Part shown: piece by piece, positions 16,364 to 24,569 of the stretch
Layout of the letters: each line of letters begins with the position of its first letter
Position numbering within the stretch: position 1 is the stretch's first letter
NCBI GenBank assembly: GCA_012744475.1
Contig: JAAYBV010000001.1
Span: forward strand, 22,128 to 86,127
DNA from: Phycisphaerae bacterium
Lineage (GTDB): Bacteria; Planctomycetota; Phycisphaerae; Sedimentisphaerales; Anaerobacaceae
Direction of reading: 5' to 3'
Length of the DNA stretch: 64,000 bases
The notes under the pieces: generated by a model
Told to the model about the DNA's origin: nothing
What the model saw: only the letters and a program-made list of their open reading frames with translations
Databases searched by the model: none
Made by a program: the position numbers and the translations under genes

Positions 16364-18598
16364 ATGAAGAGAAATCCGAGCCCGATGAACATCGGGAAGA
16401 ACAGGAAGAGCGGCTCGCCGACCGCGAGCGCCTCGGTGACGGCCTTGACACCCAGGGAAGTCTTCGGGATGCTGCGCCGGCACCTCTGGCTGATCCTGTT
16501 CATGACCACCCTCGGAATGGCCCTGGGAGCCGCCGGATGGGTTCTGGTCCGGCGCTACGCGCCGCTGTATCGCGCCGAGACGATCCTCAAAGTGCTTCCG
16601 CCGATCGAGACCGATCCGATGGAGATCGTGGCGACCCAGGTGCAACAGGACCTCCAGTACGGCCATCGTGTCTCCCTGGCCAATCTCATGAAGCGCCAGG
16701 ACAGCCTTCAGGGGCTGCTGGAAAGCGACAAGGTGCGGGGCACCACGTGGTTCCGTCAGAAGTTGCATGGAGACATTCGCGACGCGGTCGCCAGTCTGGA
16801 GGACAATCTCAATGCGTTCCCACACCGGGAGGCCGAGCACATCATCGTCTCGATGACCTGCGGCAGTCCGAAGGAAGCGGCGCTGATCGTCAACGAGATG
16901 GTGCGTCTGTTCGTCAGCCAGCACGGCGACACGCAGCGGCAGGACGTCAACCAGAAGCTGATCGAGCTGACGGCTCGTCAGAGCTTTGTGGAGAAGGAGG
17001 TCGCCGACAGCGAACGCGCCCTGCAACGCGTCCGGGAGGAAAGCGGGATGACCGATCTGGAGCGTCCCTCGGGCCACTACTTCCAACACACGATCACCAT
17101 GCGGCTGAACGACCTCGAACTCCAGGAGAGCGAGCTGTCGCTGGCGATCAAGCAGCTTCGGGCCGACATCGAAAACCTCAAGGTGCTGGCCGAGGGCCCC
17201 ATCACCGATCAGGTCGAGCACGCCATCGAGCGCGACCCGGTGATGATCGCACTGGCCCAGCAGTTGGCATTGCTGGAAGGGCAGTTGTCCGGCCGGCTCA
17301 CGAAGTTCGGCCAGGACCACCGGGTGGTTCGTCAGACCCAGGAACTGATCGGCGAGATCGAGCAGAAACGCGGTCAGCGGCGTCTGGAGATTGCCGAGCA
17401 GACCCGACGTGCGAATCTCTACAACGCCCGGGACACCCTCCGCGTTCTGGAGGAGCGACAAACGGAACTGCAACTGCTCAGGGACCAGGCACGCGACAAG
17501 CAGAAGACGCTGGACGAGGCGCGAGCCCGCTACGAGCAATACACGAAAGTGCGGGACGAGCGCATCGAGATGCTCAATCAGATCAAGACACAGATCGAGA
17601 AGCTGCGGATCATGCTGAGCGATCCGGACACGCCCAAGGTGCAGCCGCTGGGTCTGGCCCCGGAGCCCTTGAAGATGGTCATGTCCCGGCACGTCGTGCT
17701 CTGGGGTCCGGGTGGCACGATGCTTGGCCTGATGCTCGGCCTGGCTCTGACATTCCTGATCGAGATGCTCAACGACCTCGTGCGGACTCCGAACGACGTT
17801 CGGCGCTTCGTGCATTTGCCTCTGCTGGGAATGATCCCGGACGCTGCCGAGGACCGTGCCGTCGACGATGTCGACCTGTGTCACGTTGTAAAGGACGCGC
17901 CGTATTCGCTGCTGGGCGAGTGCTACCGGCGCTGCCGCACCAACCTGGACCTGACGGGCGAGGCGGGCTTCAAGACCCTGCTGATCGCCAGCGGCGCGCC
18001 GGGCGACGGCAAGACCTCTGTCGCGTGCAACCTGGCGGCGGCCTTCGTCGCCAAGTACGAGAAGGTGCTGTTGATCGATGCGAACCTGCGTCAGCCGAGC
18101 CTGCACCTGGCCTTTCCTCGAACGGGTTCCGAAGAGACGAAGGAGACGCGTCGGCAGGGGCTGACGAGCATCCTGACCGGGCAGTGCGACTATCAGTCCG
18201 CCATTCGACCGAGCAGCATCGCCGGGCTGGACCTCATCTACGCCGGTCCGCCCACTGCCAGTCCGGCCGAGGTGCTGGCCGGCCGCCGGATGAAAGAGCT
18301 GATCGAAGGCGTGGCCCAGCACTACGACCGCGTGATCATCGACAGTCCGCCCGTGCTGCTGGTCAGCGACGTCAAGGTGCTGGCGCGGCTCGTCGACGGG
18401 ACACTGCTCGTGTACAACGCTGCGGCGACCACACGCGGAGCGGCCCGGCGGACGCTCCGTGAGCTGCAGGAGGTAGGCGCCAACGTCCTCGGCTGTGTGC
18501 TGTTCGGCGCCGAGGCCATGAAGGGCGGCTATTTCCGCCAGCAATTCAAGGCGTACCGCAAGTATCTCAAGCCCCAGTTAGCCGCCAATTCCGCGTGA
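16364..18598 (+). CDS. Polysaccharide chain-length/tyrosine autokinase (Wzc-type BY-kinase)
   Basis: The protein has 744 residues from ATG 16364, eight bases after GGGGAG; GTG 16355 is an alternative. The first membrane helix is near residues 40-62 and the second near 445-468, flanking a periplasmic coiled-coil Wzz domain. The cytoplasmic kinase has Walker A (SGAPGDGKTS, about 544), Walker A' (VLLIDANLRQP, about 569) and Walker B (RVIIDSPPVLLVSD). The C-terminus carries clustered tyrosines (GGYFRQQFKAYRKYLKPQ) as expected for autophosphorylation. It should regulate polymer length with the Wza-like exporter. It is a fused Wzz-kinase of the usual length. Confidence 0.92.
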   Translation: MKRNPSPMNIGKNRKSGSPTASASVTALTPREVFGMLRRHLWLILFMTTLGMALGAAGWVLVRRYAPLYRAETILKVLPPIETDPMEIVATQVQQDLQYGHRVSLANLMKRQDSLQGLLESDKVRGTTWFRQKLHGDIRDAVASLEDNLNAFPHREAEHIIVSMTCGSPKEAALIVNEMVRLFVSQHGDTQRQDVNQKLIELTARQSFVEKEVADSERALQRVREESGMTDLERPSGHYFQHTITMRLNDLELQESELSLAIKQLRADIENLKVLAEGPITDQVEHAIERDPVMIALAQQLALLEGQLSGRLTKFGQDHRVVRQTQELIGEIEQKRGQRRLEIAEQTRRANLYNARDTLRVLEERQTELQLLRDQARDKQKTLDEARARYEQYTKVRDERIEMLNQIKTQIEKLRIMLSDPDTPKVQPLGLAPEPLKMVMSRHVVLWGPGGTMLGLMLGLALTFLIEMLNDLVRTPNDVRRFVHLPLLGMIPDAAEDRAVDDVDLCHVVKDAPYSLLGECYRRCRTNLDLTGEAGFKTLLIASGAPGDGKTSVACNLAAAFVAKYEKVLLIDANLRQPSLHLAFPRTGSEETKETRRQGLTSILTGQCDYQSAIRPSSIAGLDLIYAGPPTASPAEVLAGRRMKELIEGVAQHYDRVIIDSPPVLLVSDVKVLARLVDGTLLVYNAAATTRGAARRTLRELQEVGANVLGCVLFGAEAMKGGYFRQQFKAYRKYLKPQLAANSA

Positions 18599-18722
18599 TC
18601 TGCGCGGGACCGATCGAGCTGGGGAGAAACGAATCCCGACAAAAGGGGCTTTCCTTCGGGGGACGGCCTCGTAGAATGAGACGCCGTTGGGTGGCTTGGC
18701 GTTCTGCAAAAGGATGACGTTT

Positions 18723-19661
18723 ATGGAGAAGTTTCTGGTGACGGGCGGGGCCGGCTTCATCGGCTCGAACATCTGTCGACGGTTGGTTGCCGAGGGCTGC
18801 TACGTGCGCGTGGTGGACAATCTGCTGACAGGCAAGCGCAGCAACCTCGATGACCTGATCGACAAGATCGACTTCGTCCAGGCCGACATGGGAGACCCGA
18901 ACGTGGCGCGGTCCGTGATGAAGGGCATTGATGTCGTCCTGCACGAAGGTGCGCTGCCGAGCGTGCCCCGCAGCGTCGACGAGCCCGAGCTGACGCACAA
19001 GCACTGCGTGGATGCGACGTTTACGCTGCTGATGGCCGCACGCGATGCGGGCGTCAAGCGTTTCGTCTACGCCGCCAGCTCGTCGGCCTATGGCGACACG
19101 CCGACGCTGCCCAAGGTCGAGACGATGCCCACCAGTCCGCTGTCACCGTATGCGGTCGGCAAGCTCGTGGGCGAGTACTACTGCTCGGTCTTTGCCAAGG
19201 TCTTCGGTCTGGAGACGATTTCGCTTCGTTACTTCAACGTGTTCGGGCCGTACCAGGACCCGACGAGCCAGTACGCCGCCGCGATTCCCGCCTTCGTGAC
19301 ATCCATCCTCAAGGACCAACCTCCCACCATCTACGGCGACGGTGAGCAGAGCCGCGACTTCACCTACATCGACAACGTCGTGCAGGCCAATCTCTGCGCC
19401 GCCCGGGCGAAGAAGACCAACGGCGAAGTCGTCAACATCGCCTGTGGCGAGAAGGTCACCGTCAACGAGATCATCGCTCTGATCAACGAGATGGTGGGCA
19501 AGAAAGTCGTGCCTCACTACGCGCCCGCCCGCGCCGGCGACGTCAAGCACTCGCTGGCCGACATCACCGCCGCCAGGAAGCTGATCGGATTCGAGCCCGT
19601 CGTCCTCTTCCGCGACGGCCTCCAACGCGCCATCGCCTGGTACCGCGACAACCTGATGTGA
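18723..19661 (+). CDS. NAD-dependent sugar-nucleotide epimerase (UDP-GlcNAc/UDP-glucuronate 4-epimerase type)
   Basis: The protein has 312 residues, with ATG 18723 behind AAAGGATG. It is an extended short-chain dehydrogenase: NAD motif GGAGFIGSN near the start, AASSSAYGD with the catalytic Ser, and SPYAVGK with the Tyr-x3-Lys pair. RYFNVFGPYQDPTSQYAAAIP and GDGEQSRDFTYIDN are typical of WbpP-like UDP-N-acetylglucosamine 4-epimerases and related enzymes. It lies 125 bases after the autokinase gene and probably supplies an activated sugar to the same polysaccharide. The exact substrate among UDP-GlcNAc, UDP-Glc and UDP-GlcA cannot be fixed from the sequence. Confidence 0.88.
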   Translation: MEKFLVTGGAGFIGSNICRRLVAEGCYVRVVDNLLTGKRSNLDDLIDKIDFVQADMGDPNVARSVMKGIDVVLHEGALPSVPRSVDEPELTHKHCVDATFTLLMAARDAGVKRFVYAASSSAYGDTPTLPKVETMPTSPLSPYAVGKLVGEYYCSVFAKVFGLETISLRYFNVFGPYQDPTSQYAAAIPAFVTSILKDQPPTIYGDGEQSRDFTYIDNVVQANLCAARAKKTNGEVVNIACGEKVTVNEIIALINEMVGKKVVPHYAPARAGDVKHSLADITAARKLIGFEPVVLFRDGLQRAIAWYRDNLM

Positions 19662-19681
19662 CCGTTGCCCGCCGAGCCGCG

Positions 19682-20083
19682 TCAGTCGATTTCGGTGCGG
19701 AGGGCGTCGGCTTGTTCGAGCAGTTGCTCGCGGGTGAGGTCCTGCCGGGGAGCCAGCTCGAACGTCCATTCGTAATCGTCCGTGATTTGGCCGGGATAGA
19801 GAACGCCCGCGAAGAAGTCGAACGGAAAGCGGTCGTGCAGCGGCGCCTTCAGTTCGCGATGCGTGTCGAGCGTCTCGAAACCTTCCTTGCTGGCGCGGAC
19901 CCAGTAGTCTCCGTACCAGTTGAACGACACGGTGACCGGCGAGACGCCGATCTGTTCGTCGTTGAGCGTGACCAGAGCGCCCTGAGGCTCCGTGTTGATC
20001 GTCAGTTTCCGTTCGACGCAGCCACAGAGGAGCACGGTCGCCAAGGCGGCCGCGACTACGAACAACAGGGAACGCGTATTCAT
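19682..20083 (-). CDS. PEGA-domain lipoprotein
   Basis: The protein has 133 residues, with ATG 20083 eight bases after AAAGGA. The signal peptide ends in the lipobox LLCGC. The mature part starts with a PEGA domain (LTINTEPQGALVTLNDEQIGVSPVTVSFNW...YWVRASKEGFE), a beta domain linked to cell-envelope attachment. It is convergent with the epimerase gene, with 20 bases between them. The function is unknown beyond an envelope-anchored location. Confidence 0.8.
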   Translation of the reverse strand: MNTRSLLFVVAAALATVLLCGCVERKLTINTEPQGALVTLNDEQIGVSPVTVSFNWYGDYWVRASKEGFETLDTHRELKAPLHDRFPFDFFAGVLYPGQITDDYEWTFELAPRQDLTREQLLEQADALRTEID

Positions 20084-20183
20084 ATCCACAGTCCTTTAAG
20101 GCGATTGAGTCCTTTCAGTTCGCCATTATAGGTACGCGCCGTCTCTTGGAAAGCGCAAAACCCTACGCGTCCGTACGATCCGG

Positions 20184-20298
20184 GTGGCAGCCTCAAGTCC
20201 GGAGGATTTGGGGATGGTCCATTGTGTTGGTCGCCCCGTGCATTCGAGGCAACGGAGGAATCTGCCATACCCCAACACTGCGCGTTTGAGGCTGCCAC
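20184..20298. repeat. Paired palindromic (REP/BIME-like) element
   Basis: The left unit (20184-20217) is GTGGCAGC, CTCAAGTCC-GGA-GGATTTGGG, GATGG. The right unit (20266-20298) is CATACCCCAA-CACTGCGCG-TTTGAGG, GCTGCCAC. The outer octamers are perfect inverted repeats. It lies between the PEGA lipoprotein gene and the AAA ATPase gene, both on the minus strand. Confidence 0.78.
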
Positions 20299-20322
20299 CC
20301 CTCCGTCACGATCGACGACAGC

Positions 20323-21810
20323 TCAATCGGCGGGCACGCAGCGGCCTTTGCCCCATTCGCGCAGAGCGCAGACCTTCTCGGCCATCGTCACCGAAAGGGG
20401 AGGCGAGGCTCGCAAGGCCGCGATCAGACGCTCCGTGTCCAGCTCAGTCTTGTCTGCGTAGGCGGTATGCAGCGCCGAGGTGACCGCCTGCTCGATCTCC
20501 GAGCCGCTGTAGCCTTGCGACACTTCGCTCAGAGCGGCCAGGTCGAATTTCTCGGGGTCGCGGCCGCGTTTTCGCAGGTGGATCGCGAAGATTTGCCGGC
20601 GCACTGGCGGCGTGGGGAGGTCGACGAAGAAGATCTCATCAAAGCGGCCTTTGCGGAGCAGCTCAGGCGGCAGCGCCTCGATGTCGTTGGCGGTGGCGAC
20701 CGTGAAGACGGGCGCCTCGTGCTCCTGGAGCCAGGTCAGCAGCGTGCCGAACATGCGCTGAGACAGTCCGCCGTCGGCGCTGCGGCTGGCGGCCGAGGCG
20801 AAGGCCTTCTCGATCTCGTCAACCCAGAGGATCACCGGCGCCATCATCTCGGTCTGCCTCAGCGCATCGCGCAGGTTACGCTCCGACTCGCCGATGAAGC
20901 TGGCGTACAGCGTGCCCGGGTCCAGCCGCAGCAGGGGCTGGTGCCACGCGGTGGCGATAGCCTTGGCGCACAGGCTCTTGCCCGCGCCCTGCACGCCCAG
21001 CATGAGCACACCCTTGGGGGCCACCAGGCCGAACGCCTGCGCCTCGGCGCTGAAGACGTCCTGTCGCTGGTGCAGCCAGGTCTTGAGGCGGTTCATCCCG
21101 CCGATTTCACTCAGATCGAGCGGCGTCTGGATGTATTCGAGCAGCCCGCCCTGCTGGATCATGCGTCTCTTGTTGGCGATGATCACGTTGATGTCGTCGT
21201 CGCGGAAGCGCTGATCGGCGGCGACCGCGTCGCGAATGATCCGCGCCGCCTGGCGACGCGTCAGCCCGCGCAGATTGCGGACGATCGTGTCGAGGCCTTT
21301 CTGGGTGATGCCGACTTCGATCGGTTTCTTGCGATGCAGATGCTGGAGCGTGCTTCGGATGATCTGAAGCAGCTCCTTCTCGTCGGGATACGAAATCTCG
21401 AACGACCGGGTGTAGGCTTTGACTGTGTCGGGCAGCTTATCGGCGCTGTCGATCATCACCAGGGTGATTGGCGTGCTGTCGAAGCCGTCGATCATGTCGC
21501 GCAGGATGCGCAGGGCCTTGCCGCCCCGGAGATGCTCGGCCAGGTCGAGCGTGACACAGAGGGAGCCGGGCTTGGCGCGTGCGAGGTTGGCCAGTCCGGC
21601 GGCCGGGCTGTCGGTGTTGGCGATGGCCGGGCTGCCGTCGATCAACCCGTCCCGCACCCCGTCGGCGACCGACCAGACCCACATGTCCCGCTTAAGCTTC
21701 TCGGCGACCTTTCGCACGATCTCCAGCGCGTAGCGCTCTTCCGTGGTCATGATGGAGATGCAGCAGTCGCCCCCCTCGATCAGTTGCTCGAATCGTTCAC
21801 AATCGTTCAT
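20323..21810 (-). CDS. Ycf46-like AAA+ ATPase
   Basis: The protein has 495 residues, with ATG 21810 behind GGAAGG (short spacing). The N-terminal half is a degenerate ATPase-like region without a P-loop. The C-terminal AAA+ module has LGVQGAGKSLCAKAIA (Walker A), ILWVDEIEKAF (Walker B), a second region of homology ending in ELLRKGRFDEIFFVDLP (arginine finger) and GYSGSEIEQAV (sensor 2). This arrangement matches the Ycf46 family of plastids and bacteria, whose client is poorly known; links to photosynthesis and inorganic-carbon use are reported for cyanobacteria. The gene is divergent from pheT. Family call good, function open. Confidence 0.85.
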   Translation of the reverse strand: MNDCERFEQLIEGGDCCISIMTTEERYALEIVRKVAEKLKRDMWVWSVADGVRDGLIDGSPAIANTDSPAAGLANLARAKPGSLCVTLDLAEHLRGGKALRILRDMIDGFDSTPITLVMIDSADKLPDTVKAYTRSFEISYPDEKELLQIIRSTLQHLHRKKPIEVGITQKGLDTIVRNLRGLTRRQAARIIRDAVAADQRFRDDDINVIIANKRRMIQQGGLLEYIQTPLDLSEIGGMNRLKTWLHQRQDVFSAEAQAFGLVAPKGVLMLGVQGAGKSLCAKAIATAWHQPLLRLDPGTLYASFIGESERNLRDALRQTEMMAPVILWVDEIEKAFASAASRSADGGLSQRMFGTLLTWLQEHEAPVFTVATANDIEALPPELLRKGRFDEIFFVDLPTPPVRRQIFAIHLRKRGRDPEKFDLAALSEVSQGYSGSEIEQAVTSALHTAYADKTELDTERLIAALRASPPLSVTMAEKVCALREWGKGRCVPAD

Positions 21811-21910
21811 GGTCCTTCCCGGTGTCTGCAAAGCGTCTGTCGGGGCCGCTCCCCTTGGCCTTCCAGCCTATCGCAAACGCCCTCGATTCGCAAGTCTCAG
21901 GTCCGTGGAG

Positions 21911-21939
21911 TTGACAGGCGGGGGGGGCCTGGGTAGGCT
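21911..21939 (+). promoter_or_regulatory. Candidate promoter of pheT
   Basis: TTGACA (21911-21916), a 17-base spacer with a G8 run, and TAGGCT (21934-21939). It lies 36 bases before the pheT ATG. Confidence 0.55.
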
Positions 21940-21975
21940 ATGGCCCTATCACGGATACTCGTAAGGACGGATTTC

Positions 21976-23991
21976 ATGAAGATTTCGCTGAACTGGCTGA
22001 ACGACTACGTCGAGACGGGACTTGCCGCCGAACGCATCGCGGCGATTCTGAGCGATCTGGGTTTTCCCTGCGAGGGGATCGAACGAGTGGGCGACGACAC
22101 CGTGCTCGACGTCGAGGTCACCAGCAACCGGGGCGACTGTCTCAGTCACATCGGGGTCGCGCGGGAACTGGCGGCCGCGACGGGCAGGGAGCTGAGGCTG
22201 CCCCAGGTCGAACTGTGTGAAATGGACAGGGACGCGTCCGCATTCGTCGGGGTCGAAATTGCCGAGCCCTCTCTGTGCGGCCGATATACCGCCCGGGTGA
22301 TCGAGGGCGTCACGATCGGACCGTCGCCCGAGTGGATGGTCAGGCGGCTGGAAGCCGTCGGGATGCGCAGCATCAACAACGTCGTCGACGCGACGAACTA
22401 CGCCATGATGGAAACAGGGCAGCCGCCGCACGCCTTCGACTACAACACCATCAAAGACAGCAGGATCGTCGTTCGCAAGGCCATCGCCGGCGAGCGGATC
22501 GTCAGCATCGACGGCTCCAACTGCGAGTTGACGCCGGAGATGCTGGTGATCGCCGACGCCAGGCGGCCGGTCGCCGTCGCCGGCGTGATGGGCGGCCTGG
22601 AGACCGAAGTGGGCGACAAGACCACCACGATTCTGCTGGAAGAGGCTCATTTCGATCCGGTCTGCACACGCACGACGAGCCGCCGTCTGGCTCTGCCTTC
22701 AGAGGCAGCGTTCCGTTTCGAACGGCTCGTGGACATCGAGAAGATCGACTGGGCCTCGAGACGGACTGCACAGTTGATCGTTCAGGTGGCCGGTGGTCGC
22801 GTGGCCAAAGGCGTGGTGGACGCCTATCCAGGAAAACCTCAGCCCCGGCAAGTGACGATGAGGCTTTCGCGTCTGGGCAAGCTGCTCGGCATCGAGGTCC
22901 CCTCCGAGACGGTCCTGAAAATCCTCGCTTCTCTGTGCTTTTCGCCGCGTCTGTCGGACGGTTCGGTGGTGTGCTCGGTCCCCACGTGGCGCAGCGATAT
23001 CCAGCGGGAGGTGGACCTGATCGAGGAAGTTGCCCGCGTTCATGGCTACGACAAGGTCCCCACGCGCAAGAGCATCCGGATCGAGGCGGTGCCCGCCGAC
23101 GCGCGTCAGAGGCTGGCCCAGTCCATCGGCGGCTTTCTCAACGGCTGCGGGTTCTATGAGACCGTCACCGTGACGTTCATCGATCAGGCGATTGCCGCGC
23201 TGTTTGCCGACGGCGGCGCCATCGGCGACCTGGGTGTCAGGGACGTCTCTCGCAAGAGCGCCAATCTGCTGCGGCAGACGCTGCTGGGCTCGCTGTTGGA
23301 GGTCCTCAGGACGAATGTCAATGCCAAGAACCTGCCGTGTCGCGTCTACGAGATTGCCGACACGTTCAAGCCGAGGCAGGACCGAAATGCTCTGCCCGAA
23401 GAGAAGACCAAAGTGGCCTTGGTTTGCAGCGGCGACTTTCGTGAGCTGCGGGGCGCCGTGGAGGGGTTGATCCGGCATATCGACCGTCGGGCGACGGTCG
23501 ATTTCGTGCCGGCCGATTGTTCTTGGGCGGATGTGGGCGCCGAGGTCACGGTCAACGGCCGCATCATCGGCGTGGCCGCTGTCTTCTCGGATGCCGTCCG
23601 GAATAGGTTGGACTTCAAAGATGTGTCGCCGTGCGGCGCCGAACTCGATTTCGCCGAGCTGCTGGAGCTGAAGGGCGCTCCGATCTCCATTCGGCCGGTC
23701 CCGCGTTTTCCGGCCGTCGAGCGCGACCTGTCGATCGTTGTGCCCGAGGACACGGCCTGGAGGGCCATTGCCCAGGCCATCGAGAGCAGCGCTCCGGCCG
23801 AGTTGGAGGACGTCCGATTCGTGGACATCTATCGAGGCAAGGGCATCGCACCCGACAAGAAGAGCGTGACCGTTTCCCTGCGATTCCGAGATGAAGACGG
23901 GACGCTGACGCACGAGACGGTCGATGGCTATCAGGCGGCCATCGTCCAGAGTCTCCATCAGGCCGTAGAGGCGGAATTACGGACATTGTGA
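21976..23991 (+). CDS. pheT: Phenylalanine--tRNA ligase beta subunit, short form
   Basis: The protein has 671 residues, with ATG 21976 eight bases after AAGGA. It begins MKISLNWLNDYVETGL and goes straight to DTVLDVEVTSNRGDCLSHIGVARELA, so the roughly 110-residue EMAP/OB tRNA-binding insert found in E. coli PheT is absent. B3/B4 (PPHAFDYNTI, PVAVAGVMGG), B5 (VPTWRSDIQREVDLIEEVARVHGYDKVP) and the C-terminal FDX-ACB anticodon domain (RFPAVERDLSIVVPE) are present. It pairs with PheS, which is not in the window, to charge tRNA-Phe. The length is normal for the EMAP-less class. A T8 run at 24031-24038 follows the gene but lacks a strong stem. Confidence 0.95.
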   Translation: MKISLNWLNDYVETGLAAERIAAILSDLGFPCEGIERVGDDTVLDVEVTSNRGDCLSHIGVARELAAATGRELRLPQVELCEMDRDASAFVGVEIAEPSLCGRYTARVIEGVTIGPSPEWMVRRLEAVGMRSINNVVDATNYAMMETGQPPHAFDYNTIKDSRIVVRKAIAGERIVSIDGSNCELTPEMLVIADARRPVAVAGVMGGLETEVGDKTTTILLEEAHFDPVCTRTTSRRLALPSEAAFRFERLVDIEKIDWASRRTAQLIVQVAGGRVAKGVVDAYPGKPQPRQVTMRLSRLGKLLGIEVPSETVLKILASLCFSPRLSDGSVVCSVPTWRSDIQREVDLIEEVARVHGYDKVPTRKSIRIEAVPADARQRLAQSIGGFLNGCGFYETVTVTFIDQAIAALFADGGAIGDLGVRDVSRKSANLLRQTLLGSLLEVLRTNVNAKNLPCRVYEIADTFKPRQDRNALPEEKTKVALVCSGDFRELRGAVEGLIRHIDRRATVDFVPADCSWADVGAEVTVNGRIIGVAAVFSDAVRNRLDFKDVSPCGAELDFAELLELKGAPISIRPVPRFPAVERDLSIVVPEDTAWRAIAQAIESSAPAELEDVRFVDIYRGKGIAPDKKSVTVSLRFRDEDGTLTHETVDGYQAAIVQSLHQAVEAELRTL

Positions 23992-24117
23992 GATTCTCAT
24001 GAACCGCCTGAGATGCCACGCGCGACGCAACGTTTTTTTTCACGTCCCGAACGTCGAATGCCGATAAGGGGTATAGGCGTGTGGGCCAAGGTGCTGTTGA
24101 CCTCCAGAGCTATTTGC

Positions 24118-24146
24118 TTGACGGACCCGCCGCCATATGGTATAAG
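24118..24146 (+). promoter_or_regulatory. Promoter of the 6S-like RNA
   Basis: TTGACG (24118-24123), a 17-base spacer and TATAAG (24141-24146), close to sigma-70 consensus. It lies immediately before the closing stem of the RNA (from 24150). Confidence 0.75.
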
Positions 24147-24149
24147 ACA

Positions 24150-24385
24150 ATTGCGGGCTGACCCCTGCAGTGTTCGTGAGAATGCGTACTGTTGAAAGAA
24201 CCGATACCCGTTCTGAGGGAAATCAGGTCTTGCCGGGCCGGACATGCCTACTCGATAGGACATCCGGACGCGAGCAACGATTGCCCACCTTGCAGTAATG
24301 GGTTCTCTTCAAAATCCATTCTCACGGCACAGGTGGAGGTGAGCTGGCAATAGATAAAAGGCCTGTCTATGCAGGCCTTTTTTTT
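24150..24385 (+). ncRNA. Rod-shaped non-coding RNA, probable 6S RNA (SsrS)
   Basis: The transcript inferred from promoter to terminator is about 235 bases, of which about 205 precede the terminator. The ends pair: the 5' segment starting ATTGC (24150) pairs with the segment ending GCAAT (24351) over about 16 mostly paired positions. Further in, CGTGAGAATG (24175-24184) is the exact complement of CATTCTCACG (24317-24326), and TTGAAAGAACC (24192-24202) pairs with GGTTCTCTTCAA (24301-24312) with one bulge. The long interrupted rod with unpaired internal regions and the length fit 6S RNA, which binds RNA polymerase. No open frame with a ribosome site is present. RNase P, tmRNA and SRP signatures are absent. 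The assignment is structural and not confirmed by a covariance model. Confidence 0.6.
24357..24385 (+). terminator. Intrinsic terminator of the 6S-like RNA
   Basis: AAAGGCCTG (24357-24365) pairs perfectly with CAGGCCTTT (24372-24380) around a 6-base loop, and a run of eight T follows (24378-24385). Confidence 0.9.
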
Positions 24386-24569
24386 ATTGGTGCCGCTGAC
24401 AGCCACGACGCGTCTGTGTTTGTCGGACGTTCCGGGGCCGAAAGGCCATAAAGACTTGGGGGTTTTGGGGTTAAGACGGCCATGGGATTGGCCGATGAGA
24501 GGGTGAGGACCTGCTGTTCTCCGTGTGGTGTCTCCGCATGAGGATGTCTTGACTTAGTGAGGAGCTGCA

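Noticed and set aside
13246..16509. 1,087-codon open frame opposite the TPR gene
   Set aside because: It is the mirror of a high-GC gene with repeats, has no ribosome site, and its translation has no recognisable family.
24150..24385. tmRNA, RNase P or SRP RNA
   Set aside because: No tag frame, no RNase P core sequences and no SRP GGAAGCAGCC-type loop; the rod shape fits 6S better.
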